Origin: Stackebrandtia albiflava
GTDB lineage: Bacteria; Actinomycetota; Actinomycetes; Mycobacteriales; Micromonosporaceae
Length of the DNA: 64,000 nt
NCBI RefSeq assembly: GCF_007994225.1
Contig: NZ_VLLL01000005.1
Coordinates: 1,163,142-1,227,141 of the forward strand
Direction: 5' to 3'
Shown here: piece after piece, positions 1 through 8,883 of the stretch
Layout: each line of letters begins with the position of its first letter
Position numbering within the stretch: position 1 is the first letter of the stretch
The notes under the pieces: generated by a model
Databases searched by the model: none
Seen by the model: only the letters and a program-made list of their open reading frames with translations
Told to the model about the DNA's origin: nothing
Position numbers and translations under genes: made by a program

Positions 1-2
1 CC

Positions 3-68
3 GTATCCTCCGCCGAGGCGGGAGACGACGCCACCACCGGGACACCCGAACCCGTCGGCGGTTCCTGA
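3..68 (+). CDS. 3' end of an upstream coding region (partial)
   Basis: The first bases read as an open frame with strongly GC3-biased codons and end at TGA (66-68). The tail is acidic and rich in Gly, Thr and Pro, ending PEPVGGS. This looks like a low-complexity C-terminus of a plus-strand protein that begins outside the window. It is too short to identify and may be chance, hence the low confidence. Confidence 0.3.
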   Translation, partial: VSSAEAGDDATTGTPEPVGGS

Positions 69-169
69 ACCCACGCCGGACGCCGCTGCGCGTCGCCCTT
101 GTCTGGTGTCGGTGGTGGTGTCAGTGTCGGCTCAGGGCGGTGAAAGGACGGGCCTCGATAGTTGCGGAC

Positions 170-592
170 ATGACGCACAACAACAACACCACCGCCATCC
201 GGTTCTCCGACACCGAGAAGAACACCATCCGCATCGCCGCATACGGCGCCGTCACCCTCATGGCCGCCGCCACCACCGCGAACGGGTCACCCCACAAGAC
301 CGCCACCCGCGGCAGCATCGCCCTGGCCTCGACCACCGGCCCCATCGGACACGTCCTCGCCGCCCACCCCAAGGGCAAAGACCTCGCCGGTAAATCCGTC
401 GCCGCCATCGCCGACCGGGTACTACCGGCCCTCACCGAATCCATCACCCTGCTGCACGCCAAAGACCCCCACCTCGCCGACAACCTCCGCACCGCCATCA
501 CCACCGCCCTGGCCACCGCACAAGGCGACCAACCGGCCACCCCCACCACCACCGACATGATCGACCAGATCACCACCGCACTCGACGCCTGA
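170..592 (+). CDS. Hypothetical protein
   Basis: A small protein of about 140 residues, rich in Thr and Ala, with no signal peptide and no clear membrane segment. The ATG at 170 is preferred because the protein then starts MTHNNNT; a GTG at 140 in the same frame adds ten residues and cannot be excluded (GAAAGGA lies between the two). I do not recognise the family; helical Ala/Leu stretches suggest a compact all-alpha fold. The codons favour ACC, ATC, GCC and CAA, unlike the G-ending codons of most neighbours. A strong hairpin follows the stop. The next gene on the same strand has its own ribosome-binding site, so co-transcription is doubtful. Confidence 0.6.
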   Translation: MTHNNNTTAIRFSDTEKNTIRIAAYGAVTLMAAATTANGSPHKTATRGSIALASTTGPIGHVLAAHPKGKDLAGKSVAAIADRVLPALTESITLLHAKDPHLADNLRTAITTALATAQGDQPATPTTTDMIDQITTALDA

Positions 593-602
593 CCCAACAC
601 CA

Positions 603-646
603 CCGTCGTGCCACGGACCCCGGGAAACCCGACCGTGGCACGACGG
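603..646 (+). terminator. Hairpin terminator after the hypothetical gene
   Basis: A 14-bp perfect inverted repeat (603-616 pairing with 633-646, CCGTCGTGCCACGG arm) with a 16-nt loop lies eleven bases after the stop of the 170-592 gene. There is no U-run, which is usual for high-GC actinomycetes. Confidence 0.6.
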
Positions 647-736
647 CGTTCACGACCGGTTCGACCTCGTAGTGTCAGAGTGGTGTCCGCAAGGGTCGGC
701 CGGAGAGTCGTCCGGCGCCGAGGAGAGGGGACGACA

Positions 737-1054
737 GTGCTGAGGGGAACCGTGTGCAGGATGGACGGTTGGAGCGGTTACGCGGTGGAGGACTGGCGTG
801 GCTACGTGGTCCTGCTGTCGGCGTCGCTGTACAACGAGGCGCCGACCGGCAACGTGTTGGTCGCACCGATCAGCCGCACGTCCGGAGGCGTCTACAGCGT
901 GGAGCTGGGCGCGGACGACCCGGTCGAGGGCCACATCCGGCTGACCGACGTCTTCTCCGCTCCGCTGTCCGAGCTGACCGATCCGCTGGCACCGTTGTGT
1001 TCGGTGACCCAGGAGCTGACCGACATGGAACTGCGCCTGCTGCTGGACCTGTAG
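737..1054 (+). CDS. MazF/PemK-like protein, no antitoxin partner
   Basis: A protein of 105 residues when started at GTG 737, which has a good ribosome-binding site (GAGGAGAGGGG, 719-730); upstream in-frame starts give an Arg-rich non-protein-like extension. The pattern LRGTVCR, then VVLLSASLYN, then VLVAPISR, then a polar loop and a final helix resembles the MazF/PemK fold (SH3-like barrel), whose members are usually mRNA interferases of toxin-antitoxin pairs. The length fits the family. No MazE/PemI-like antitoxin is directly upstream or downstream, so this could be a solitary toxin-like protein or a non-toxic relative. The assignment is from motif memory only. Confidence 0.5.
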   Translation: MLRGTVCRMDGWSGYAVEDWRGYVVLLSASLYNEAPTGNVLVAPISRTSGGVYSVELGADDPVEGHIRLTDVFSAPLSELTDPLAPLCSVTQELTDMELRLLLDL

Positions 1055-1108
1055 TCGCCCACCGGCAGCGTCGGGTTCCCCGGGAACCGCGGTCGTGGCG
1101 CCGGGCCG

Positions 1109-1522
1109 TCAACCGGAGCCGTTGAGGCGGCGTACCAGCTCGGGTGCGTGAGTGGTGCGCAACCGAAGCCGGACCGTCCCCTCCGATCCGGGGCGGAGTA
1201 CGTCGAGCGCGCAGGAGAACTCCACACGATCCGCCCCTGCCAGGCGGACGTCGATGCGGCGACGGACCGGGTCCCGGTGCGTGACGTCGATCCGCGTGCT
1301 CCCGTTGACGAAGATCACCAGGCGCCGCGAGGTGACGGCGACGGCTCCCGTGGCGCCCTGAAGCGTGACGCGGTGCCGGACCCCCGGTGCCCGCCGGACG
1401 TGGACGCGTAGCGATCCGTCGAGTCCCTCGGCCACGAGGGCGTCGCCCTCGGTGGACAACCGGGCGCGTTCCGCCTCGTGGAAGAGCCCCGGGCCGTACA
1501 TGGAGCGCCACAACGGATTCAT
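1109..1522 (-). CDS. Hypothetical protein, beta-rich (PH-like)
   Basis: 137 residues starting MNPLWRSMYG. The body alternates short hydrophobic strands with charged turns (VTLQGATGAVAVTSRRLVIFV; DVTHRDPVRRRIDVRL), which suggests an all-beta barrel such as a bacterial PH domain; this is inference only. There is no signal peptide or membrane helix. No Shine-Dalgarno precedes the ATG, but a TAGACT hexamer ends seven bases before it, so the mRNA may be leaderless. The gene is convergent with the MazF-like gene and separated from it by 54 bases containing a weak GGTTCC/GGAACC inverted repeat. Confidence 0.6.
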   Translation of the reverse strand: MNPLWRSMYGPGLFHEAERARLSTEGDALVAEGLDGSLRVHVRRAPGVRHRVTLQGATGAVAVTSRRLVIFVNGSTRIDVTHRDPVRRRIDVRLAGADRVEFSCALDVLRPGSEGTVRLRLRTTHAPELVRRLNGSG

Positions 1523-1740
1523 GTGTCGAGTCTACGGTGGATAACCCGCCCGCGGCGGACGTCACGACCTGGAACCCGGTCGACAGTGGGGGATTTTCGC
1601 CGCGCCGGGCGTCCACCGGAGTCGGCACGTCATCCGGTTCCGGCTGGGCACGGTCGCCCGGCGGAGACCGGCGGGGCGGCCCGATCGGCCACCCCGCCTC
1701 ACACGTTCCGGCCCGGAACACACCCGTGGCCGGGTATCCG

Positions 1741-2235
1741 TCAGCCTACGGCGGTGCCCTCGAGTTCGACCATCAGGCCGGGAACCGCCAGACGCGTCAC
1801 CTCCAGCATGGTGGTGGGCGGCGCCACCCCGGCGGCGGCCAACCGGCCCGCCAACCTGCCGTAGTGCGGAAAGAGGCCATCGACGTCGGTGGTGTAGACG
1901 TTGAGCCGCACGAGGTTCGACAGGGACATGCCCGCCTCGTCGAGTACGGCCTCCAGATTGGCGACGGCCAGCGCCAACTGTGCGGCCATGTCACCGGGGT
2001 GTTGCGGTTCGCCGTCGGCGTTCATCGCGGTCTGTCCGGAGCAGTACAGGGTGCGGGAGTGCCCGGCGACGATTTCGCCCTGGTGGAATCCCATCTTCTC
2101 CGACCAGTTCCACGGGTTGACCGCCGTACGTTCGATTGTCACTTCGTCTCCATTCGGTTCTATCGGGGTCGCGTGAGTCCATCGATCGGTGGCCACCGGT
2201 GTCGACGTCGCGTGGTCACCCTCCCAGCCATTCAT
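1741..2235 (-). CDS. RidA family protein (enamine/imine deaminase-like)
   Basis: 164 residues. The ATG at 2235 is chosen for its strong AGGAGG site (GACAGGAGGTGTCATG); the longer frame upstream is Arg/Pro-rich noise. RidA proteins hydrolyse reactive 2-aminoacrylate-type enamines from PLP enzymes, as cytosolic trimers. Typical features are visible: GEIVAGHSRTLYCSGQ near the middle, QLALAVANLEAVLDEAG, LVRLNVYTTD, and the C-terminal PTTMLEVTRLAVPGLMVELEGTAV. The family arginine expected near the end of LDRP-type proteins appears as TRLA. It is divergent from the WYL regulator with only 35 bases between the starts, so that regulator is its likely controller. Confidence 0.88.
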   Translation of the reverse strand: MNGWEGDHATSTPVATDRWTHATPIEPNGDEVTIERTAVNPWNWSEKMGFHQGEIVAGHSRTLYCSGQTAMNADGEPQHPGDMAAQLALAVANLEAVLDEAGMSLSNLVRLNVYTTDVDGLFPHYGRLAGRLAAAGVAPPTTMLEVTRLAVPGLMVELEGTAVG

Positions 2236-2270
2236 GACACCTCCTGTCACGTATTGGGTAGGGTTTTCGA

Positions 2271-3257
2271 ATGCGTGCCGACCGGTTGGTCTCCCTGGTG
2301 CTGCTGCTCCGGCAACGCGGCCGGTTGTCGGCGACGACGCTCGCCCGTGAGCTGGAGGTGTCCACCCGTACCGTGCTGCGTGACATCGACGCGCTGTCGG
2401 CGGCCGGTGTCCCGGTGTACGCCGAACGCGGCCGGCACGGCGGCTTCTCACTGCTTCCCGGATTCCGCACCGAGCTCACCGGCTTGAACCACGACGAGGC
2501 GCTGGCCCTGCTCGTCGCCGGATCACGACGCGGCGCCCAGGCGTTCGGGCTGGGTTCGGCGCTCGCCTCGGCCATGCTCAAGGTGATCGACGCGTTGCCC
2601 GAGAGCCACCGGGACGCCGCTGCGGGACTGTCGGAACGGCTGCTCATCGACCCGGAGACCGACCTGCTCTCCCGCCGGGCGCCCGCCGATGAGGTGCCCG
2701 ACGCCGTGGTGGCGGAGATCCGGCGCGCGGTGCTGGCCGGGCGCCGACTGCGTATCCGCTACGCGGCGGTGGACCGGCCCGCGAAATGGCGCACTGTGGA
2801 CCCGATCGGCCTGGTCACGGTGCGCGACCGGGGTTACCTGCTGGCGACCAGATCAGGGGCCGACCGTACCTACCGACTGTCGCGAGTGTCCGCGGCGCAG
2901 ACACTTCCCGAGGCCGCGCGGCGACCCGACCGGGTCGACCTCGACCGGACCTGGCGGGAACGCAGCACCCGATTCCGCACCGGCGGTGATCAGATCGCGG
3001 CGCTGGTGCGGATGGACCCGCTGCGACGGCGGGAGTTGGTGGACACCGCGTTGGCGGTCCTCGACGAGGAGACCGACGCGGACGGTCGGTTGCGGCTGGA
3101 GGTCACCTTCCAGGACGCCAGGCATGCCGAATGGGCGTTGTGGCAGCTGGCCACCGATGCGGAGGCGCTCGCACCGCAATGGCTGCGGGATTCCCTCCGG
3201 GACCGTGCCGTCACGATCGCGACGCGCTACGGCGCGGCCGTTTCGGTTGACGGGTGA
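2271..3257 (+). CDS. HTH/WYL-domain transcriptional regulator
   Basis: 328 residues. The N-terminal DeoR-like winged helix (MRADRLVSLVLLLRQRG, then LSATTLARELEVSTRTVLRDIDAL) is followed by the WYL domain, with the core LRIRYAAVDRPAKWRTVDPIGLVTVRDRGYLLAT and the downstream TYRLSRVSAA strand. A C-terminal WCX-type extension follows. WYL regulators sense small ligands or nucleic acids and often act on the divergent gene. The next gene on the other strand, with a 35-base shared promoter region, encodes the RidA protein, so autoregulation plus control of RidA is a reasonable inference. Length and domain order are normal for the family. Confidence 0.9.
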   Translation: MRADRLVSLVLLLRQRGRLSATTLARELEVSTRTVLRDIDALSAAGVPVYAERGRHGGFSLLPGFRTELTGLNHDEALALLVAGSRRGAQAFGLGSALASAMLKVIDALPESHRDAAAGLSERLLIDPETDLLSRRAPADEVPDAVVAEIRRAVLAGRRLRIRYAAVDRPAKWRTVDPIGLVTVRDRGYLLATRSGADRTYRLSRVSAAQTLPEAARRPDRVDLDRTWRERSTRFRTGGDQIAALVRMDPLRRRELVDTALAVLDEETDADGRLRLEVTFQDARHAEWALWQLATDAEALAPQWLRDSLRDRAVTIATRYGAAVSVDG

Positions 3258-3323
3258 CCTCGGACCGTTCGGCACTGCGTGAACGAGGGTGCCGAGAACC
3301 TGCCGGAGCGCGGTGAGACGGAT

Positions 3324-3638
3324 CTAGCCGGCCTGCCAGCCCTCGGCCTCGCACGCCGCCGTGAACGCGTCGGTGCCCGCCTCCCAGCCGTCCGACTTGA
3401 TCATGCCCTCCAGTTCCCCGCCGGCGGTCGCGATCGACTCCACACTGCTCGACTTCGCGTTGTCCACCACCTCGGTCAGTACCAGCTCACGCTCCGACTC
3501 GGGGGCGCCCTCGTCCAGGAAGCCGGCGAGATCGTCGCACGCCGACTGGCCGTACCGGTCGAGTTCGCCCGACGGCTGCTCTCCGGAGCACGCCGACAGG
3601 GCCAGAACGGACAGGGCCATGACAACCACATAACGCAT
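3324..3638 (-). CDS. Small secreted lipoprotein
   Basis: 104 residues from the ATG at 3638. The N-terminus MRYVVVMALSVLALSAC is a clear lipoprotein signal with lipobox LSAC followed by SGEQ. The mature part is acidic, helical, and contains two further cysteines (SACDDL and AACEAEG) that could form a disulfide. The protein is expected on the outer face of the membrane. No function is recognised. A longer in-frame start at 3689 would place the signal peptide internally and is rejected. It is convergent with the WYL regulator gene, with an imperfect GTTCGGCAC/GTGCCGAGAAC hairpin between the two stops. Confidence 0.75.
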   Translation of the reverse strand: MRYVVVMALSVLALSACSGEQPSGELDRYGQSACDDLAGFLDEGAPESERELVLTEVVDNAKSSSVESIATAGGELEGMIKSDGWEAGTDAFTAACEAEGWQAG

Positions 3639-3940
3639 ACCTGTAAGACGCACTCGGGGGACCTGATGGTTGCCTCCGTCCACAGACATCTATCCGAAAA
3701 GGTGTCCCGGATCGCCGGAGGAGGGCGGGCCTCGTCGGGATCCCCGTGGGCATCGGTCCACAAGCGAGGATCGCCGGTATGGGGCACCGCGGACGGGACG
3801 GCGCCGGCCCGATGCGGTTACGCGCCGGGCCCTGCGGTGCACGTCACGATGACACCGGCGGCCGTCACAGTTATCGTTTTCGGAGCGTCGCGTGCCGGTG
3901 GCGGACGGATCGTCAGGCATGGAGGCGCCGTACTGAAAGG

Positions 3941-4741
3941 GTGGCAACCGCCATCTCCATCACACGACCGAACATCTCAGATCGCATCACCGTATATCCG
4001 GCCGACGACCGCTTCGCCGGTCCCAGGCCGTCGATCCTCGTCCTTCCCGGTGGCGCGTACCGGGAACACCCGCCACACGAGGGCGAGGGTTACGCGCGTT
4101 GGCTCGCCGGGATCGGGCTGCACGCCTTCGTACTGCACTACCGGCTGTTGCCGGAACGGCTGCCCGCGCCCCTTGAGGACACCCGGGCCGGTCTCGCGTA
4201 CATCCGCGACGGCGACCACGGCCTCGACACCGGTCCCGTCGGCGTCATCGGGTCGAGCGCCGGCGGGCATCTGGCCGGGCTCGTCATGACCGGCACCGTC
4301 CTCTCGACGGAGAACGGCGTCGTGGATCCGCCACGGCCGGACTTCGCGATCCTCGCCTACGCCCTGGCCGACCTGGACCTCCTGCCGCCGGTGGCGGTCG
4401 AGGGGCTGCTCGGCGACCTCGTCTCCCTCAAGGACGAGCTGTCACCCGCCCGGCACGTGGACGCGTCGGTGTGCCCGACGTTCGTGTGGGCGACCGCCCA
4501 GGACCCGCCGGGTCTGCCCAACGCCCTGGAGTGGGCGCGTGCTCTGGCCGAGGCCGGGGCGCCGGTCGAACTGCACGTCTATCCGCGCGGTGGGCACGGA
4601 ATCGGCCTGGCGGACGGTGTCGAATACGGCGGTCGAGGGCACAAGGTCATCGCTCACGAGCCTCACACCGCGACCTGGACCGCCGCGTGCGAGGCGTGGT
4701 TGCGGGCGGAGGGGTTCCTGGCGGCGGAACCCGTCACCTAG
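3941..4741 (+). CDS. Alpha/beta hydrolase, acetyl esterase type
   Basis: About 266 residues. The oxyanion loop LPGGAYREHPPHEGEGYA, the nucleophile elbow GSSAGGHLAG (Ser), an acid loop near the WATAQDPPG segment and the catalytic His in YPRGGHGIGLAD follow the order of the acetyl-xylan-esterase/BD-FAE-like group of carboxylesterases, which are cytosolic and act on short acyl esters. The start is uncertain: GTG 3941 gives a sensible N-terminus (VATAISITRP), but the AAAGG before it is too close; upstream in-frame starts encode unlikely Arg-rich sequence. The gene stands alone and is followed by a hairpin. Confidence 0.8.
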   Translation: MATAISITRPNISDRITVYPADDRFAGPRPSILVLPGGAYREHPPHEGEGYARWLAGIGLHAFVLHYRLLPERLPAPLEDTRAGLAYIRDGDHGLDTGPVGVIGSSAGGHLAGLVMTGTVLSTENGVVDPPRPDFAILAYALADLDLLPPVAVEGLLGDLVSLKDELSPARHVDASVCPTFVWATAQDPPGLPNALEWARALAEAGAPVELHVYPRGGHGIGLADGVEYGGRGHKVIAHEPHTATWTAACEAWLRAEGFLAAEPVT

Positions 4742-4743
4742 AC

Positions 4744-4783
4744 GTCCGGGTCCCGGCCCCTTCCACGGGGACGGGATCCGGAC
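4744..4783 (+). terminator. Hairpin after esterase gene
   Basis: A 12-bp stem, GTCCGGGTCCCG (4744-4755) pairing with CGGGATCCGGAC (4772-4783) with one G-T wobble, begins three bases after the stop codon of the esterase gene. It has no U-run. Confidence 0.5.
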
Positions 4784-4913
4784 GACATCGGTCGGTCACC
4801 GTCACAGCGGCGCGATACGTGACCGGTGACGTCGTTCCCGTACATAAAGCCCGGTGCCGCGTGCCGGGGACTGCCGGAGTGGCGAACGGCCGTGTGATCC
4901 TAGGATCGGTGGC

Positions 4914-5882
4914 ATGACCCACGCGCAGCACTCGCCCGACGACCTCCCCGGAGCGGTGCCCCCGCCGATGCCGCCGCTTCCGGGTGACGGCACGTCCCCC
5001 CCACCGGCGAGCGACATGCCCGGCCATGCCGCACCGCAGAACCCGTACGGTGCACCGCAACAACCCGGTGCCGGGATGCCGCCGCAGTCCTACGGCACCC
5101 CTCCGCCGCCCGGCGGGATGCCGCCGCCGCAGTACCCGGCCCCCGGGCAGCCCGGCGTGCCACCACCACCCACCGGGTGGAATGGACCGCCCCCGCAGCA
5201 GCCGGGGAAGGGCACGCCCGTCGGCCTCATCATCGGCATCGTCGCCCTGGTGGTCGTGCTGTTGGGTGGTGGTGTGGTGGGAGCCGTATACCTGTTCGAC
5301 CAGTCCTCCGACTCCGATACGAGCGGTGACGACACCCCCACCGGAACCAGTGACGTGACCGCGGTGGAGCAGGGGTTGACCGAGGGCACCGGCGACGTCG
5401 AGGTCGTCGTCTACCTGGACTTCATGTGCACCCACTGTGCGGACTTCCACGAGGCCCACGCCCAGCGCCTGACCGAGGAGGCGGGACGGAACTCGATCAT
5501 CGTGATATACCGCCCGGTGGCGCTGCTCGACAGCTGGTCCGCCGGTGGTGACTACTCCACCCGTGCGGCCGCCGCGTCGGCCTGCGCCGCCGAGGAGGAC
5601 GGGTTCACGGAGTACGCCGCGGCACTGTTGGCGGACGTGCCGGCCGAGGGAACCGCCGGCCTCGACGACGCGGCCCTGGCGGCCCTCGGAGAGCAGACCG
5701 GGTTGGGTTCCGGATTCACCGACTGTGTCATGGCCGGTACCTATCGGGTCTGGGCACAGGACGTCACGGCGAGCGCCACGGAGGCGGGCGTGGCGGGGAT
5801 CCCCCACGTGACCATCGACGGTGTGGTCGTCGACATGGCCGTCCAGGAATTCGGTACCGCACTCGACGCGGCACTCGCATAG
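4914..5882 (+). CDS. Membrane-anchored DsbA-family thiol oxidoreductase-like protein
   Basis: 322 residues from the ATG at 4914 (AGGATCGGTGG upstream). Residues about 1-105 are cytosolic, very rich in Pro, Gly and Gln with repeats such as PPPGGMPPPQ. A single membrane helix follows (GLIIGIVALVVVLLGGGVVGAVYLF, about 110-133), then an acidic linker and an extracytoplasmic thioredoxin fold with the active-site motif CTHC (MCTHCADFHE) and the cis-Pro loop AGIPHVTI near the end. It resembles actinobacterial DsbA/BdbD-like proteins that oxidise or isomerise exported disulfides. A further Cys pair (SACAAEE and TDCVMAG) lies in the helical insert. It is followed by a shared terminator with the convergent MacB gene. 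Confidence 0.85.
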   Translation: MTHAQHSPDDLPGAVPPPMPPLPGDGTSPPPASDMPGHAAPQNPYGAPQQPGAGMPPQSYGTPPPPGGMPPPQYPAPGQPGVPPPPTGWNGPPPQQPGKGTPVGLIIGIVALVVVLLGGGVVGAVYLFDQSSDSDTSGDDTPTGTSDVTAVEQGLTEGTGDVEVVVYLDFMCTHCADFHEAHAQRLTEEAGRNSIIVIYRPVALLDSWSAGGDYSTRAAAASACAAEEDGFTEYAAALLADVPAEGTAGLDDAALAALGEQTGLGSGFTDCVMAGTYRVWAQDVTASATEAGVAGIPHVTIDGVVVDMAVQEFGTALDAALA

Positions 5883-5897
5883 GGAGCGCCGACCACC

Positions 5898-5935
5898 GCA
5901 CGGTGCGCGTCCACCGTCGTGGACGCGCACCGTGC
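5898..5935. terminator. Bidirectional terminator
   Basis: A 17-bp perfect inverted repeat (5898-5914 with 5919-5935; arm GCACGGTGCGCGTCCAC) with a 4-nt loop sits between the convergent DsbA-like and MacB-like genes and can serve both. Confidence 0.8.
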
Positions 5936-5939
5936 GCCG

Positions 5940-7142
5940 TCATGTGGTGGCCAGTGCCTCGGTGGGGGACAGGCGGGCCGCGCGGATCGCCGGATACAGG
6001 CCGGCGATCACGCCGATCAGGACCGTCGCGACCGCGCTGCCGACCGTGGCCCACGGCGGCACCGCCACCGGCCAGTCCTGCAGGGTGGCGTAGGCCGCCG
6101 TCACCGCGGTGCCCAGTAGCACCCCGCCGACGCCGCCCAACAGTGACAGCAGCACCGACTCGGCGGAGAACTGCAGCCGGATCTGGCCCCGAGTCGCCCC
6201 GAGTGAACGCCGCAGTCCCACCTCGGAGCGGCGTTCCAGCACCGAGATGACCATCGTGTTGGCGACGCCGACACCCCCCACCAGGAGTGCGACGCCACCC
6301 AGGCCCAGAAGCAGCGCGGTGAACGCCTCGTCGGTGGCCTGCCTGGCGGCCAACGCGTCGGACGGCCGGGACACCAGGACCGCACCCGGCTCCTGCGGGT
6401 TGGCGGTCGCCGGGAGTAGTTCCCGGACCTCTGTGACGTCCTCGTCGGACGACCGGGTGTACACGACGGTGGGATGCCCGTCGAAGCCCAGATGGCGTTG
6501 CGCGGCCTGCCAGCCGACCAACGCCGCCGTGTCCAGTTCGGGCGCCAACGGTGCGGGCCGCAGGATCCCCACGACCGTGAACCACTCGCCGCCGATCAGG
6601 ACGCTGACCTCGTGCCGCGCGTGGGCGATGCCGAGGCGTTCGGCCGCACGCGCACCCAGTACGACCGCCGGATACTCCGCCAGCGCCGCGTTGAGCCAGG
6701 TACCCTCCGCCAGGCCGGCTCCGACGGTGGCGGCCACGCCCAGTTCCGCCGCGTAGACGGACATTCCGCCGGACTGCTCCTCGGGGATGAGATCGGTGCG
6801 GTACACCTTGGCGTCGGGGAGCCTGCCGATCGCGGCAGCCCGGTCGACGCCCGGGATCCGGTCGATCATCGACACCGATTCGACCGGTAGCGGGATCTCC
6901 TCGCCGTCGATGCCGGTGCCGGCGGTGACGGTCAGCAGGCCGGTGCCGAGTGCCGCGAGCTGCCGATCCAGTTGGAGCCTTCCCGAGGCGGAGATCCCCA
7001 CGACGGCGATCATCGCGGCGATCCCGATCGCGATGCCCAACGCCGACAGGAACGCCCGCAGCGGGCGGGTCCGCAGCCCGGCCGAACCGACCCGGAACAC
7101 GTCTGCCGGCCGCAACCGGTGGTGAGAGGGTGGCGGTGCCAT
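5940..7142 (-). CDS. MacB-type ABC exporter permease
   Basis: 400 residues starting [12 protein letters not shown]. It has the MacB/FtsX layout: a first membrane helix (FLSALGIAIGIAAMIAVVGI, about 30-50), a large extracytoplasmic domain of about 200 residues, then three helices at the C-terminus (LLLGLGGVALLVGGVGVANTM; LLSLLGGVGGVLLGTAV; TVGSAVATVLIGVIAGLY) with the conserved RRSEVGLRRSLGAT loop and the ending YPAIRAARLSPTEAL. The start codon overlaps the stop of the ATPase gene, so the two are translationally coupled. With the ATPase, the membrane fusion protein and the lipoprotein it forms a mechanotransmission-type export or envelope-stress system. Confidence 0.92.
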   Translation of the reverse strand: MAPPPSHHRLRPADVFRVGSAGLRTRPLRAFLSALGIAIGIAAMIAVVGISASGRLQLDRQLAALGTGLLTVTAGTGIDGEEIPLPVESVSMIDRIPGVDRAAAIGRLPDAKVYRTDLIPEEQSGGMSVYAAELGVAATVGAGLAEGTWLNAALAEYPAVVLGARAAERLGIAHARHEVSVLIGGEWFTVVGILRPAPLAPELDTAALVGWQAAQRHLGFDGHPTVVYTRSSDEDVTEVRELLPATANPQEPGAVLVSRPSDALAARQATDEAFTALLLGLGGVALLVGGVGVANTMVISVLERRSEVGLRRSLGATRGQIRLQFSAESVLLSLLGGVGGVLLGTAVTAAYATLQDWPVAVPPWATVGSAVATVLIGVIAGLYPAIRAARLSPTEALATT

Positions 7143-7798
7143 CACACCACCCGCCCGTCTCGCACGGCGACCCTGCGGGGCAGTCCCGCCGCCAGGTCCC
7201 GGTCGTGCGTGATGATCAGGACGGTGGTGCCGCCGGAGTGCAGTTCCCTCAACAGCGCCATCACGCCGTCCCCCGACGCGGAGTCGAGATTGCCGGTAGG
7301 TTCGTCGGCCAGGAGCAGCCCCGGCGATCCGGCGACGGCGCGGGCGATGGCGACGCGTTGCCGTTCGCCGCCCGACAGTTCGGTCGGCATGTGGTCCAGC
7401 CGGTGGCCGAGTCCGACCCGTTCCAGCCACTCGGCGGCGAGGTCGCGCCGCCTCCGAAGCGGGAGGCCCCGGTACAGCAGGCCGTCGGCGACGTTGTCGA
7501 GTACCGGTGTCCCCGACGCCAGGTGGAACTGCTGGAACACGAACCCGATCCGGTGGGCCCGCAGCGCCGACAATCTCCGGTCGGACAGCACACCGACGTC
7601 GTGACCGTCGATGCGTACGGTCCCCCTCGACGGCCGGTCGAGCGTGCCGATCAGGTTGAGCATGGTCGACTTGCCGGAACCGGACGGTCCCACGATGGCC
7701 AGCAGTTCGCCGGGTTGGACGGTGAGATCGACGTCGCGGAGTGCCGTGACGTCGCCGGGGTAGGTCTTGCCGACCCCTTCGAGTTCCACGATGGTCAC
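7142..7798 (-). CDS. MacB/LolD-type ABC transporter ATPase
   Basis: 218 residues, the normal size for a LolD-like ATPase. Walker A is GPSGSGKST, the Q-loop region is FVFQQFHL, the signature is [14 protein letters not shown], Walker B is [12 protein letters not shown] and the switch His lies in IITHDRDLA. It energises the permease encoded immediately downstream (1-base overlap), and its start overlaps the end of the membrane fusion protein gene by four bases. It is cytosolic and membrane-associated. Regulation is probably by the divergent OmpR-type pair. Confidence 0.95.
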   Translation of the reverse strand: MTIVELEGVGKTYPGDVTALRDVDLTVQPGELLAIVGPSGSGKSTMLNLIGTLDRPSRGTVRIDGHDVGVLSDRRLSALRAHRIGFVFQQFHLASGTPVLDNVADGLLYRGLPLRRRRDLAAEWLERVGLGHRLDHMPTELSGGERQRVAIARAVAGSPGLLLADEPTGNLDSASGDGVMALLRELHSGGTTVLIITHDRDLAAGLPRRVAVRDGRVV

Positions 7799-8883
7799 GA
7801 CGGCATCCCCACCGTCATCCCCGGAGCCAGTCCCTCACCGGTCACCTCGACACGGCCGTCCGCGAACAGGCCGAGTTCCACCGGCAACAACCGGGTCCGT
7901 CCGTCCGTGACGACTTCCACGGCGTATCCACCCTCCGCCGACGCCAGTAGCGCCGCCACCGGAACCGTCAACACGTCCTCCCGCCGCGACACCGCGAAAC
8001 CCACCGACAGGACCGCCTCGTCCAGTCCGGTCAGTGCCTCCTCGTCCACCGCGACGGTCACCCTCAGCACCGTGCGGTCCTGTTCGGAGTCGTCCTCGGC
8101 GGTGTCCACCACCGATTCGGCGTCGACCACCTTACCGGCTATCGTGGTGCCGTCGGGCAGTGTCACCTCCACCGCGGTTCCGGTCTCGGCGACGTCCCGG
8201 TCGGAGGTGTCGAGGTCGACCTCCACGACCCGGTCGGTGGCGGTGTAACCGAACAGCGCGGTACCCGTCGTCAGCAGGTCACCGACGGCGGCCTGATGTG
8301 CGCCGACACGGACCGCCCCTTCGGCGTAGACGATCCGGCCGGGATCGACGGTGCCCGTCCGCCGCCATCCGAGGTCGCGCTGCCACGCCGTCACCGCCGC
8401 GGCGGTCGCCCAGTCGAAGGTGTCGTCGACGGTGAACCACTCGTACCCCAATGCGGCCAGATTCTCCTCGAACTGTGCGACGTCGTCGCCCTCGACACCG
8501 GGTTCGAGCGTGCGATACGCCGGAAGCGAACCGTGGAGCAGGACCACCGGGGCGTCGTCGACGCTGTACATGGCCTCGCCTCGGTCGACCACGTCACCGA
8601 CGTCGGGCAGGCCGGTCAGCGTGCCGTCGATGCGGGCCGTGGCGGTGGTGGTCTCGCCGAATCCGAGCCGGCCCGACTCGGTGCGGGTCTCCACCAACGT
8701 CTGCCGGGTCACCTCGGCGGTCTCGGCGGGCGGATCGGCGGCGGTGCCATCGGCGGTGTTCCCGGGTGAGGGCGTCAGGTCGACACCGGTGGCCGCGGCG
8801 GCGGCGCCGCCCAGTGCGACGACCACGGTGGCGGCCACCGCCACCTTCCTGCGCCGTCGTCCCGGGGATCTGCGGCGGCTCAT
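7795..8883 (-). CDS. Membrane fusion protein with peptidoglycan-binding domain
   Basis: 362 residues from the ATG at 8883, which overlaps the preceding lipoprotein stop (ATGA). A basic N-terminus and one membrane helix ([21 protein letters not shown]) precede an HlyD/MacA-like beta-lipoyl core ([20 protein letters not shown]). Residues around 105-165 ([17 protein letters not shown] and [13 protein letters not shown]) form a PG_binding_1 domain. A beta-barrel part follows. This combination is common in actinobacterial MacA analogues, in which the adaptor contacts the cell wall rather than an outer membrane channel. It is the adaptor of the exporter encoded by the next two genes. Confidence 0.9.
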   Translation of the reverse strand: MSRRRSPGRRRRKVAVAATVVVALGGAAAAATGVDLTPSPGNTADGTAADPPAETAEVTRQTLVETRTESGRLGFGETTTATARIDGTLTGLPDVGDVVDRGEAMYSVDDAPVVLLHGSLPAYRTLEPGVEGDDVAQFEENLAALGYEWFTVDDTFDWATAAAVTAWQRDLGWRRTGTVDPGRIVYAEGAVRVGAHQAAVGDLLTTGTALFGYTATDRVVEVDLDTSDRDVAETGTAVEVTLPDGTTIAGKVVDAESVVDTAEDDSEQDRTVLRVTVAVDEEALTGLDEAVLSVGFAVSRREDVLTVPVAALLASAEGGYAVEVVTDGRTRLLPVELGLFADGRVEVTGEGLAPGMTVGMPS

